NCBI GenBank assembly: GCA_045599005.1
Contig: JAZRVF010000026.1
Coordinates: 71,060 to 135,059, forward strand
DNA from: Treponema_I sp045599005
Lineage (GTDB): Bacteria > Spirochaetota > Spirochaetia > Treponematales > Treponemataceae
Length of the DNA: 64,000 bases
Direction of reading: 5' to 3'
Shown: in pieces, positions 41,927 to 50,334 of the stretch
How positions within the stretch are numbered: position 1 is the stretch's first letter
Layout: each line of letters starts with the position of its first letter
Made by a program: the position numbers and the translations under genes
Notes under the pieces: model-generated
Seen by the model: the letters and a program-made list of their open reading frames with translations, nothing else
Databases searched by the model: none
Told to the model about the DNA's origin: nothing

Positions 41927-43288
41927 ATGCTGTTTACTCCCGCCGAAATCCAAGAAACCGTTAACATGTTCATGCGCCACAAACTTGATGTGCGCGCAAT
42001 CACAATGGGTATTTCTCTGCGTGACTGTGCCTGCGAAAGCGGAAAAGAAAGCCGCCGCCGCATGCGCGAAAAAATCCTTCGTTACGCAGGCAATCTTGTT
42101 GAAGTTGGACGTTCCATCGAAACAGAATTCGGTGTACCTATCATAAACAAACGCATTTCTGTAACACCTATTTCCATGGTTGCGGAACCTTCCGGTGAGA
42201 AAGATTACACCGAATGGGCAGTCACATTGGATGAACTGGCAAAAGAACTGAATGTCGACTTTATCGGCGGTTTTTCCGCCCTTGTTCAGAAAGGAATGAC
42301 TGAAGGTGATCTTACGCTCATCAATTCAATTCCTCATGCACTTTCTGTAACTGACAGGGTCTGTTCTTCCATCAACCTGGGAACATCAAAGAACGGTATC
42401 AACATGAATGCCGTGAAACTGATGGGCGACATAATCGTAAAAACTGCCGAGGCAACTGCTGATAAAGATGGGCTTGGCTGTGCAAAACTGGTGGTTTTCT
42501 GTAATGCTCCTGAAGACAATCCTTTTATGGCAGGTGCTTTCCACGGACCTGGCGAAGGTGAAGCTGTGCTTTCAGTCGGTGTTTCCGGTCCGGGCGTTGT
42601 CAAAGCTGCCTGTGAAGAATACCGCGGACAGCCCATTGATGTGCTTGCAGACGGTATCAAGAAAACCGCATTCAAAATCACACGTATGGGACAGCTGGTC
42701 GGTACAGAAGCTGCACGCCGTCTGGGTGTGAACTTCGGTATCCTGGACCTTTCTCTCGCACCGACTCCTGCCGTAGGTGATTCTGTTGCCCGCATTCTGG
42801 AAGAAATCGGTGTTGAACGCGCCGGTGCTCCCGGTTCAACAGCTGCCCTGGCGATGCTTACTGACATGGTCAAAAAAGGCGGCGTAATGGCAAGCACAAA
42901 TGTCGGTGGCCTTTCAGGTGCTTTCATTGCTGTATCAGAAGATGAAGGCATGATTGCAGCAGTCCGCGACGGATCCATCTGTCTTGAAAAACTTGAAGCA
43001 ATGACCTGTGTCTGTTCCGTCGGTCTTGATATGATCGCAATTCCAGGTGACACACCGGCAACAACAATCAGCGGCATCATCGCTGACGAGATGGCTATCG
43101 GTATGGTAAACAACAAAACTACTGCAGTGCGTCTTATTCCAGTTCCAGGCAAAAAAGTCGGTGACTGGGTGGAATTCGGCGGACTGCTGGGTGGAGCTCC
43201 CATCATCAAAGTCAGTCCCTTCGGTTGTGCTGATTTTATCAACCGCGGAGGCCGTATTCCGGCTGCAATTCACAGCTTCAGAAACTAA
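41927..43288 (+). CDS. PFL-like protein, UPF0210 family
   Basis: A 453-residue protein of the UPF0210 (DUF711) family: MLFTPAEIQETVNMFMRHKLDVRAITMGISL at the N-terminus (given here in part: KLDVRAITMGISLRDCA), VCSSINLGTSKNGINMNAVK and a late PGDTPATTISGIIADEMAIG. The family folds like pyruvate formate-lyase-type glycyl radical enzymes but lacks known activity. It follows the ACT-domain gene by 23 bases after AGAAGGA, the standard pairing, and the operon ends in a strong terminator. Function unknown. Confidence 0.9.
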   Translation: MLFTPAEIQETVNMFMRHKLDVRAITMGISLRDCACESGKESRRRMREKILRYAGNLVEVGRSIETEFGVPIINKRISVTPISMVAEPSGEKDYTEWAVTLDELAKELNVDFIGGFSALVQKGMTEGDLTLINSIPHALSVTDRVCSSINLGTSKNGINMNAVKLMGDIIVKTAEATADKDGLGCAKLVVFCNAPEDNPFMAGAFHGPGEGEAVLSVGVSGPGVVKAACEEYRGQPIDVLADGIKKTAFKITRMGQLVGTEAARRLGVNFGILDLSLAPTPAVGDSVARILEEIGVERAGAPGSTAALAMLTDMVKKGGVMASTNVGGLSGAFIAVSEDEGMIAAVRDGSICLEKLEAMTCVCSVGLDMIAIPGDTPATTISGIIADEMAIGMVNNKTTAVRLIPVPGKKVGDWVEFGGLLGGAPIIKVSPFGCADFINRGGRIPAAIHSFRN

Positions 43289-43382
43289 AAACTTTACCTG
43301 TCCGGCAGATCTGTTGAACTGCCGGAAAACTTTTCCAGCTGGCCGGTCGAAAAAGTTTTCAGACTGGTGGATGGATATCAAA

Positions 43383-43430
43383 GCGCTGCAGACCAGGAAA
43401 ATTTACTTCCGGAATCTGCAGCGTTTTTTT
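43383..43430 (+). terminator. Terminator after the UPF0210 gene
   Basis: CGCTGCAG (43384-43391) pairs with CTGCAGCG (43416-43423), followed by seven T. Upstream lie two more hairpins (CCGGCA..TGCCGG and AAAACTTTT..AAAAGTTTT), and downstream TTCGGGT..ACCCGAA (43435-43457), so the 190-base gap is filled with stem-loops. Confidence 0.85.
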
Positions 43431-43479
43431 ACATTTCGGGTCTGCTTCAAACCCGAATTATTGATCAATCAAGGAAAAT

Positions 43480-44838
43480 ATGATTAAAGCAAAACACTCT
43501 TTTGACAGAGAATTCTACAGAAGTCTGCTTTTTATTGCGGCTCCTATTGTGTTGCAGAACTTTGTGAATTCATTCATTAACATGCTGGATACAATCATGG
43601 TCGGACGGCTTGGCGAAGTATCCATTGCAGCGGTAGGACTCGGAAACAATTTTTTCTTCTTTTTCAACATGATTCTCTTTGGAATCACGTCAGGCTGTGG
43701 AATTTTTGTCGCGCAGTATTGGGGAAAAAGAGACATTCTCCACATTCGGCAGGCAACCGGAATCTCTCTGCTGGTCTCTCTCCTTGTTTCCCTTCTGTTT
43801 TTCGCAGTCATTCAGATTGACCCTCAGCTTGTACTCCGTTTTTATTCTGATGATCCGGAAGTGATTGTCGCTGGCGAAGGCTATCTGCGCATTGTAAGCT
43901 GGTCTTATCCGCTTTTTGCATTGGGTATGGTTTTCGGACTCAGTCTCCGCAGTGTGGAAAACCCGCGTGTCCCCATGATCGCTTCGGTTGTGTCACTTCT
44001 TGTAAACGCTCTTTTCAACTGGCTGCTGATCTTCGGAGTCGGACCTTTCCCTCAGATGGGAATACGTGGCGCGGCTCTGGCCACTTTGATCTCACACCTG
44101 ATCAACTGTATCATCCTGATTGCTATCTCTTACCGGAAAAAACTCCCTCCTGCAGGCAAACTCAAGGAACTGTTCGGATTTTCAAAAGATTTTGCAGCGC
44201 GCTTTTTCAAAGTCGGTGCCCCGGTAATCATAAATGAGACAATCTGGTCTTTCGGTATAACGCTTCAGAATGCAATCATGGCCCGCGCAGGAACTGATGC
44301 CTATGCGGCCTACAACATCACCTGCACAATCTCCAATCTGACATGGATTTTTCTGATGGGAATCGGAAATGCGGCTTCAGTTCTAATAGGTAAAAAAATC
44401 GGGGAAGGCAGCCGCGAAACAGCTTTCGCTTATGCAGGCCGTTGTGCGAAACTTGTTCCTGCTGTCGGTATTTTTGTCGGCGCAATGCTCTGGCCGCTTT
44501 CTCTTACGTTGAAATTCTTCTTCAGTGTTTCACCGCACATCATCGTTCAGGCTCAGTATATGCTGCGCTTCCTGACTTTTATGTATCCCTTCAACGGATT
44601 CAACATGCTGATGGTAACAGGTGTGTGCCGTTCGGGTGGAGACACAGTCTATTCAGCTGTTGCCGATGTGCTGTTCATGTATGTGCTTTCATTGCCTCTG
44701 GCGGCTCTTGCAACTTTTGTGTTCCACGCACCTGCAATCGTGATTTACATCTGTATCATGACGGACAATTTCGGAAAGGCTCTCATGCTTTTCCTGCGTC
44801 TTAAATCCCGCAAGTGGCTTCACGACGTAACTAAATAA
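43480..44838 (+). CDS. MATE-family efflux transporter
   Basis: A 452-residue membrane protein with twelve predicted helices, typical of MATE exporters that expel drugs or metabolites in exchange for sodium or protons. Landmarks: VNSFINMLDTIMVGRLGEVS and GLGNNFFFFFNMILFG in the first helices, GFTSGCG-like SGCGIFVAQYWGKRD, and the second-half mirror WSFGITLQNAIMARAGTDAYAAYN with GIGNAASVLIGKKIGEG. The start follows CAAGGA. It has its own position after the terminator cluster, so it is probably transcribed alone or by read-through. Substrate unknown. Confidence 0.93.
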   Translation: MIKAKHSFDREFYRSLLFIAAPIVLQNFVNSFINMLDTIMVGRLGEVSIAAVGLGNNFFFFFNMILFGITSGCGIFVAQYWGKRDILHIRQATGISLLVSLLVSLLFFAVIQIDPQLVLRFYSDDPEVIVAGEGYLRIVSWSYPLFALGMVFGLSLRSVENPRVPMIASVVSLLVNALFNWLLIFGVGPFPQMGIRGAALATLISHLINCIILIAISYRKKLPPAGKLKELFGFSKDFAARFFKVGAPVIINETIWSFGITLQNAIMARAGTDAYAAYNITCTISNLTWIFLMGIGNAASVLIGKKIGEGSRETAFAYAGRCAKLVPAVGIFVGAMLWPLSLTLKFFFSVSPHIIVQAQYMLRFLTFMYPFNGFNMLMVTGVCRSGGDTVYSAVADVLFMYVLSLPLAALATFVFHAPAIVIYICIMTDNFGKALMLFLRLKSRKWLHDVTK

Positions 44839-44892
44839 AAGACACAGGTGGGAGCTGCAATGTTCTGTATGCAAGCCGGTAATCAGGAGCGG

Positions 44893-45945
44893 TCAGTCAC
44901 GGGATCCCTGTAAGATCAGGGACTGTGCGAACTCCGGATTATACTGGCTGTCAAAAATGTGCTCCAGTTCCTTGTGGCATTTCTTGAAGGCATCAATCAG
45001 ATCCGGGTCGAAACTTTTTCCGCTCTGATCAATGATCCATTCGATGGAATCTTCGTGACTGAAAGATGTTTTGTATGGTCGTACAGAACGGAGAGCATCA
45101 TAAACGTCAGCAATGGAGACAACTCTTCCTGAAAGCGGGATGTTTTCGCCTTTCAGACTGCAGGGGTATCCGCTTCCGTCCCATTTCTCATGATGTGACC
45201 AGGCAATTTCTGCGGCCAGTTCAAGGGTTTTCTTGTCTTTCAGGATTTCGTAACCGATCTGGGCATGAGTTTTCATTATGGCAAACTCGTCTGCGTTCAG
45301 TCTGCGGGGCAGATGAAGAATTCCGTCCGGAATTCCAACCTTGCCGATGTCGTGCATAGGTGCAAATGTTTCCACATCTTTACAGAAATCTGATGGCAAT
45401 CCTGCAGCTTCAGAAAGAGCCCGTGAAAGTCCTGCGATGCGTGCTATATGAGTACCTGTTTCGTAATCCCGGGCTTCTGCAAGTTCTGTAAGAGCTTTGT
45501 AACAGCTTACAAGAACGTTTGATTCCCGTCTCTGCAGTTCCGCCTGATAATTGAACAGACGCTGTCCCACTTTGATGCGTGCCCTCAGTTCCTGGATTGC
45601 AACCGGTTTTATCAGATAATCATCGGCACCGCTTGAAAGCCCTTCGACAATTTCATTTGTGGTGCTGTTGCTGGTCAGCAGCATGATGTAACTGTAATCA
45701 TTGCCTTGCATCTGTCTGATTTTCTGGCACAGCTCAAGTCCGGAAAGTCCCGGCATAACCCAGTCCAGAATATAAATGTGAAAATGGGTGCCTTTTTTTA
45801 CCTGCTGCCAGACTTCATTGCCGTTTGAACAGACTGTAACATTGAATCCCCATTTTTCCAGGGTGTGGGTCAGCAGCATTCTGATTGCAGAACTGTCATC
45901 GGCAATCAGCACATTAAGCGGTGTATCAGATTCGCGAAAATACAT
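44893..45945 (-). CDS. REC-HD-GYP response regulator (cyclic di-GMP phosphodiesterase)
   Basis: A 350-residue protein. Residues 10-130 are a receiver domain: ADD acidic pair (Asp16, Asp17), phosphoacceptor Asp61 in YILDWVMPGLSG, Thr91 and Lys113. Residues about 145-330 are an intact HD-GYP domain: THIAR (His166), the His198-Asp199 pair in PMHDIGKVGIPDGIL, HAQIGYEIL, SHHEKWDGSGYP and IADVYDALRS. All metal ligands are present, so it should hydrolyse cyclic di-GMP, unlike the degenerate copy at 28856-31309. A -10 box ends 6 bases before the ATG and there is no ribosome site. No partner kinase in the window. Convergent with MATE. Confidence 0.93.
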   Translation of the reverse strand: MYFRESDTPLNVLIADDSSAIRMLLTHTLEKWGFNVTVCSNGNEVWQQVKKGTHFHIYILDWVMPGLSGLELCQKIRQMQGNDYSYIMLLTSNSTTNEIVEGLSSGADDYLIKPVAIQELRARIKVGQRLFNYQAELQRRESNVLVSCYKALTELAEARDYETGTHIARIAGLSRALSEAAGLPSDFCKDVETFAPMHDIGKVGIPDGILHLPRRLNADEFAIMKTHAQIGYEILKDKKTLELAAEIAWSHHEKWDGSGYPCSLKGENIPLSGRVVSIADVYDALRSVRPYKTSFSHEDSIEWIIDQSGKSFDPDLIDAFKKCHKELEHIFDSQYNPEFAQSLILQGSRD

Positions 45946-45951
45946 AGCACA

Positions 45952-45980
45952 AGCGTATCACGATAACATTCCGCCCGCAA
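45952..45980 (-). promoter_or_regulatory. Promoter of the REC-HD-GYP gene, leaderless geometry
   Basis: On the minus strand: TTGCGG (45975-45980), spacer of 17, TACGCT (45952-45957), 6 bases to ATG. Confidence 0.5.
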
Positions 45981-46025
45981 TGAAAAAAATCACAAAAAAG
46001 GGAAAAAAAATGCTACAAAAAAAGG

Positions 46026-46068
46026 CATAAAAAAAAGATCCGCCGAAACTGATCAGCAGATCCTTTCC
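46026..46068 (-). terminator. Terminator after tRNA-Thr
   Basis: AAAGGATCTGC pairs with GCGGATCTTT on the minus strand, followed by a long T run. Confidence 0.8.
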
Positions 46069-46070
46069 AC

Positions 46071-46143
46071 AGCCAATTCCCGGACTTGAACCGAGCACCT
46101 GCGCGTTACGAGGGCGCTGCTCTACCAGATGAGCTAAATTGGC
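46071..46143 (-). tRNA. tRNA-Thr (anticodon CGU)
   Basis: A 73-base cloverleaf read on the minus strand: acceptor GCCAATT/AATTGGC, D arm GCTC/GAGC with GG in the loop, T arm CTCGG/CCGGG with TTCAAGT. The anticodon loop CTCGTAA gives CGT, reading ACG (Thr). Positions 31 and 39 are both C, so the last anticodon-stem pair is a mismatch. CCA is not encoded. It lies 36 bases after the cyclic-nucleotide regulator gene and ends in a terminator, so it may be processed from that transcript. Confidence 0.9.
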
Positions 46144-46179
46144 AAGATTTTATGAGATTAGCAAAAATGGTTGCAAAGG

Positions 46180-47448
46180 TCAACCTGACACGCGGCGCTG
46201 CATTGACTTCTGGTCAACAAGACGGCGCATCTCAACAATGTTGCTTACAACCATGTAATTGTCAAAAACTTCAAGTTTGCGTTTCTCAACCAGTTTGTTC
46301 ACTTCATCCCGAACAACTTCAATGGGGAGTCCTGCCCAGTGGGAAAGATCCTGCACAGAAAGGTTGAACCTGCGGGAACGTTCGTTAACATTGCCCAGAT
46401 TGCTCATTTCATCGAACATAAGGAAAACGTCCGCAATACGGGCGGTCTTGTCCTGAATGCAAAGAATCTTGAAACGGCGTTTCTGGTCATAAATGCGCTT
46501 GCAGAAAAGTTTGAGAAGAATAAGTGCAATCTGAGGATTGCCTGTGATGAGAACCTCAAAGTTCTCTTTATTGAACTCCAGAACTTCAACTCTGTCGATT
46601 GCGACACATGTTGCCGAGCGGGGTGTGTTCTCAAGAATTGCCATTTCACCGAAAAATTCACCGGGCATAAGAATGTCCAGGTTTTTCTTGGCCCCTTTCA
46701 CGGTCTTTACCAGCTGAACCTGTCCTGACTGAATCAGATAGAAACAGTCTCCGGGCTCAAATTCTGAAATGATGACGGAACCGGGTTCAAAAGTTTTTGC
46801 AAAACGGGAGAATGCTGGCAGAGAAAACTGTTTTATTGCGCTGCTTGTAGAAGGCAGAACGGCAAGAGTCTCCTGATGCGTGCCACGTGAAGACTGGACT
46901 TCTGCCCTGTGTTTTGCATCTGTATAAAGTTTTGCGACCTCACGGATGTTGGGCGCAGTCGGGAACCGTGTCATGAATTTTTTGCAGATGTCACAGCATG
47001 AACTGTACTGATCATCATCAAAAAAACTCTGTGCAACGGACTGCATTCCGGTGTACTGGTTCACATCCTCATGACTGTTCAGAACTGATTCTGTTTTTTT
47101 ATGGATTGCGCGCAGCTGGTTTGAAAAAACGCGCAGCATTTTCATGATAATCTGTTTGTTGTGGCTGAAAAGAGTCTCAAACTCTGCCAGTGTCATCACG
47201 ACAGTGACACAGTCTGCGGCAACAGTAGCAGATTCTTCGCGGGGAAAGTGTCCGAATGCTGATTTTACACCAAAAAACTCGCCTTCGCGAATGTACTCAG
47301 TTACAGTAGATCCGGTTTCAATATCTGTGCTGGTAAGAATGACCATGCCTTTTTGAAGAATAAAAATGCGTTCATCTTTGTCTTCGGCAAAGTAAATAAT
47401 TGAACCTTTTGTGTAAGACACCGCTCTTGGCATTTGCGTTCGCTCCAA
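46180..47448 (-). CDS. Double cyclic-nucleotide-domain CRP/FNR-like regulator
   Basis: A 422-residue regulator with two cyclic-nucleotide-binding domains: residues about 10-125 (GSIIYFAEDKDERIFILQKG, GEFFGVKSAFG) and about 215-335 (GSVIISEFEPGDCFYLIQSG, PGEFFGEMAILENTPRSA). Between them a helical segment resembles a TPR unit (SFFDDDQYSSCCDICKKF). A CRP-type winged helix ends the protein (RRFNLSVQDLSHWAGLPIEV). Only the second domain keeps the full PGEFFGEMAIL...PRSA phosphate cassette, so it probably binds the nucleotide, and the first may be structural or sense something else. CRP proteins usually have one such domain. The start follows GGAGCG. Confidence 0.85.
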   Translation of the reverse strand: MERTQMPRAVSYTKGSIIYFAEDKDERIFILQKGMVILTSTDIETGSTVTEYIREGEFFGVKSAFGHFPREESATVAADCVTVVMTLAEFETLFSHNKQIIMKMLRVFSNQLRAIHKKTESVLNSHEDVNQYTGMQSVAQSFFDDDQYSSCCDICKKFMTRFPTAPNIREVAKLYTDAKHRAEVQSSRGTHQETLAVLPSTSSAIKQFSLPAFSRFAKTFEPGSVIISEFEPGDCFYLIQSGQVQLVKTVKGAKKNLDILMPGEFFGEMAILENTPRSATCVAIDRVEVLEFNKENFEVLITGNPQIALILLKLFCKRIYDQKRRFKILCIQDKTARIADVFLMFDEMSNLGNVNERSRRFNLSVQDLSHWAGLPIEVVRDEVNKLVEKRKLEVFDNYMVVSNIVEMRRLVDQKSMQRRVSG

Positions 47449-47527
47449 AAAAAGAACTGATTTGTTTTAAATCTGCTAAATCAAATTAAATATAACACAA
47501 AGTATTAAAATATGCTATTGTTTTTTC

Positions 47528-48385
47528 ATGATTGATTTACATACTCATTCAACTGCATCGGACGGAGAACTTACGCCGTCACAGCTTATTCTTCATGCGC
47601 AGGCAAAAGGCATTTCCGTCCTTGCACTCACTGATCATGATACAGTCGCAGGACTTGACGAGGCTGGAAAACAGGCAGCTGAATGCGGACTAACTTTCGT
47701 ACGTGGAATAGAACTGAATATAGAAGTGAACCGTGGGGAATTTCATCTTCTGGGGCTGGGGCTCGGACAGATTTCAAAATCTCTGGACAGACTGATTGCA
47801 AAACTTCAGGCCGGAAGGGAAGACAGAAACAGGGCGATGATTTCAAAAATGAAGGCAGACGGTCTTCCTGTGGATTATGACGAACTCCTTCAGATGTTCA
47901 GTGTTCCCTGTCTGGGACGGCCTCATATCGCTGCCTACATGGTTGAGAAAAATATTGTGAAGAAACGACAGCAGGCTTTTGACAGATATCTGGCTCAGGG
48001 ACGGCCTTATTATGTGGACCGGGAAGGGGCAGATTTATTTGATGCGGTTGAAGCGATAAATGATTCCGGTGGAATTCCGGTTCTGGCGCATCCTCTGTCT
48101 CTCTATCTCAGCTGGGGTAAACTGGAGCCGGTTCTGGCGGACCACTATGAAAGCGGAATCTGCGGGCTTGAGGCATGGCATCCGGGGACAAAGGTCGGTG
48201 AAGCAATGCGGCTTGAAGAACTGGCCCGTAAACTTGGTTTTTTTGTGACCGGAGGAAGTGATTTTCATGGAGAGCATGTTCGTGCAGACCGGAAGATCGG
48301 GCATACTGCCGGCATGAAAAAGATTGAAGACCGGTTCTGGACCGATGAACTTTTACCGAATCTGCAGAAAAAAGCACAGAAATGA
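47528..48385 (+). CDS. PHP-domain metal-dependent phosphoesterase
   Basis: A 285-residue PHP-family protein with the four metal motifs: IDLHTHSTASDG (residues 2-13), LALTDHDTVAG (about 33-43), FVRGIELN and, late, VTGGSDFHGEH. The family includes 3',5'-nucleoside bisphosphate phosphatase and RNA 5'-end exonuclease (YciV/RNase AM), and this copy is of that stand-alone type. It is divergent from the cyclic-nucleotide regulator with an AT-rich 79-base shared promoter region. No Shine-Dalgarno sequence is seen. Confidence 0.88.
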   Translation: MIDLHTHSTASDGELTPSQLILHAQAKGISVLALTDHDTVAGLDEAGKQAAECGLTFVRGIELNIEVNRGEFHLLGLGLGQISKSLDRLIAKLQAGREDRNRAMISKMKADGLPVDYDELLQMFSVPCLGRPHIAAYMVEKNIVKKRQQAFDRYLAQGRPYYVDREGADLFDAVEAINDSGGIPVLAHPLSLYLSWGKLEPVLADHYESGICGLEAWHPGTKVGEAMRLEELARKLGFFVTGGSDFHGEHVRADRKIGHTAGMKKIEDRFWTDELLPNLQKKAQK

Positions 48386-48522
48386 AAAAGCATGAAAAAA
48401 ACTTCTGAGGTCCCCTGATTTTTTAATTTTTTTTCAAAAATTTCCATAAAAAGAAATATGCAGGCATTTCGAAAAAAAATTTTTTGAGATGCATTGAATC
48501 ATTATGGAGGTTTTTGTTTGCA

Positions 48523-50142
48523 ATGAAAGTGGTCAGTTATTCGCCTTTTGGCTACGAAGGTGCGCTTGTCAGCGTAGAAGTGGATTTAAGACGTGGAATT
48601 CCCGCAATCGATCTGGTCGGCCTGGCTGACAATGCAGTGAAAGAATCGCGGGAACGGATGCGTTCGGCAATCGTCAACTCCGGATTCGATTTTCCACCGG
48701 AACGGGTTCTTATCAGTCTGTCGCCTGCTGATGTAAAAAAGGAGGGGGCCGGTTTTGATCTTGCGATTGCTCTTGCAGTCCTTGATGCTAAAACATCCCT
48801 GGAAGAAGAGAAAAACACGGAAAAAACAGGAAATCTGTCTTTTGATGACGGAATTCTTGTGATGGGAGAACTGGAGCTTTCCGGGAAAATCAGAGCGGTA
48901 AGAGGTGTTCACGCAGCAGTTTCCACAGCCTGTGAAAACGGAATTCAGTATTGCATTGTTCCGAAAGAAAATGAGCTTGAGGCAAAGGCTTTGTCAGAAA
49001 TGGATGTCTATGGTGTGGAAAGCCTTGTGGATGCAAAAAAGGCTCTTGAAAACATCGTGGAAAAGAAAGCTGTGGAGACTTTGACATCATGTCCCGGAAG
49101 TGAAAAAGTGGCCCGTAAAACAAAAGCACCGGAAGAAGAAGTCTCTTTCGGGCCTGTGCCTTCCGGACTGGACTTTTCGGATATTGCGGGGCAGAGAAAC
49201 CTTGTGCGTGCCCTTCAGATCGCTGCGGCAGGTGGACACAACTGTCTGGTTTACGGACCTCCCGGATGTGGAAAAACGCTTGCACTGGAACGTTTTCCCT
49301 ATCTTCTGCCTCTTCTTACAGAGGATGAAGCCCGGGAAGTGACACGGATATACAGTCTTGCCGGCATTCTGCCAAGAAATCGCACTCTTATCCGTGATCC
49401 CCCTTTCCGCCGTCCACATCAGTCCGCCAGCCTGGAAGGAATTGCCGGTGGAGGACCTCACTGCATGCCGGGAGAAATTTCGCTTGCACACAACGGGGTT
49501 CTTTTCCTTGACGAAGCAGCCGAATTCCGCACTTCGGTTCTGCAGACATTGCGTGTCCCGCTGGAAAACAGGCGGATTACTTTAAGCAGGGCAGGCCGAC
49601 ACACAACATTTCCTGCAAAATTCCAGCTTATGGTCGCAACAAACCCCTGCCCCTGTGGAAACTATGGTTCAGAAGACAAACTCTGCCTTTGCAGTGTCCG
49701 TTCTGTTGAACAGTACTGGAAAAAGTTCTCCGCTCCGCTTCTGGACCGCATTGACATCCGGGTGAATGTATGCCAGGAAGCCGGTGCACTGGTGGACGTG
49801 GCGGGATCAGACCCTGAAACTCACAGCCGGACCGTGTCCACCGGGGAACTGCGTCTGGATATAGGACGGGCTGTTGAGACACAGCGGAAAAGACAGGGAA
49901 AAGCAAACGCGCTGCTTACGCCGGAAGAAGTGGATTATTACTGCAAGATGGATGAATCGGCTACAGAGATTCTGTCGGATGCTGTGTCCAGAAACGATTT
50001 TTCCGCTCGCGCTGTCCACAGCTGTATAAGACTGTCACGGACCATTGCAGACATGGAAGGTTCTTATGGAATAAGCGGAAAACATATGTCAGAAGCTGTC
50101 AGACTCCGAAATAACGAAGGCGCCATGGGCTTCTGTCTTTAA
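48523..50142 (+). CDS. comM: ComM/YifB-family Mg-chelatase-like ATPase
   Basis: A 539-residue AAA+ helicase of the ComM/YifB family, which helps branch migration during natural transformation and homologous recombination. An N-terminal ChlI-like fold (VVSYSPFGYEGALV, ERVLISLSPADVKKEGAGFD) precedes Walker A GPPGCGKT at about residue 245, Walker B GVLFLDEAAEF and the zinc-like MVATNPCPCGNYG. The C-terminal Mg-chelatase domain has RNDFSARAVHSCIRLSRTIA. A GGAGG ribosome site 12 bases upstream sets the start at 48523, with a TTG three codons earlier as an alternative. No other competence genes are here. Confidence 0.93.
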   Translation: MKVVSYSPFGYEGALVSVEVDLRRGIPAIDLVGLADNAVKESRERMRSAIVNSGFDFPPERVLISLSPADVKKEGAGFDLAIALAVLDAKTSLEEEKNTEKTGNLSFDDGILVMGELELSGKIRAVRGVHAAVSTACENGIQYCIVPKENELEAKALSEMDVYGVESLVDAKKALENIVEKKAVETLTSCPGSEKVARKTKAPEEEVSFGPVPSGLDFSDIAGQRNLVRALQIAAAGGHNCLVYGPPGCGKTLALERFPYLLPLLTEDEAREVTRIYSLAGILPRNRTLIRDPPFRRPHQSASLEGIAGGGPHCMPGEISLAHNGVLFLDEAAEFRTSVLQTLRVPLENRRITLSRAGRHTTFPAKFQLMVATNPCPCGNYGSEDKLCLCSVRSVEQYWKKFSAPLLDRIDIRVNVCQEAGALVDVAGSDPETHSRTVSTGELRLDIGRAVETQRKRQGKANALLTPEEVDYYCKMDESATEILSDAVSRNDFSARAVHSCIRLSRTIADMEGSYGISGKHMSEAVRLRNNEGAMGFCL

Positions 50143-50158
50143 CGGATAAATGAGGGCA

Positions 50159-50193
50159 CAAAAAAAGCTGTCTCTGAAAATCAGGACAGCTTT
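50159..50193 (-). terminator. Terminator after tRNA-Leu
   Basis: AAAGCTGTC and GACAGCTTT arms with an inner TGA/TCA pair, followed by a T run on the minus strand. Confidence 0.8.
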
Positions 50194-50195
50194 CA

Positions 50196-50278
50196 TACCG
50201 GCGAAGAGACTTGAACTCTTACAAGGTCGCCCTTAATAGATTTTGAGTCTATCGTGTCTACCATTCCACCACGCCGGC
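50196..50278 (-). tRNA. tRNA-Leu (anticodon CAA)
   Basis: An 83-base class II tRNA on the minus strand: acceptor GCCGGCG with CGCCGGT (terminal G-U), anticodon arm ATAGA-CTCAAAA-TCTAT giving CAA for UUG, a long variable arm, T arm AAGAG/CTCTT with TTCAAGT, discriminator A. CCA is not encoded. It lies between comM and the convergent-direction DUF1015 gene, downstream of the latter on the same strand. Confidence 0.93.
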
Positions 50279-50334
50279 GTAAGTTTTTTCAGAATAATGA
50301 ATAAACCTAAAAAAAGCAAGTAGGCAATGGGAAA

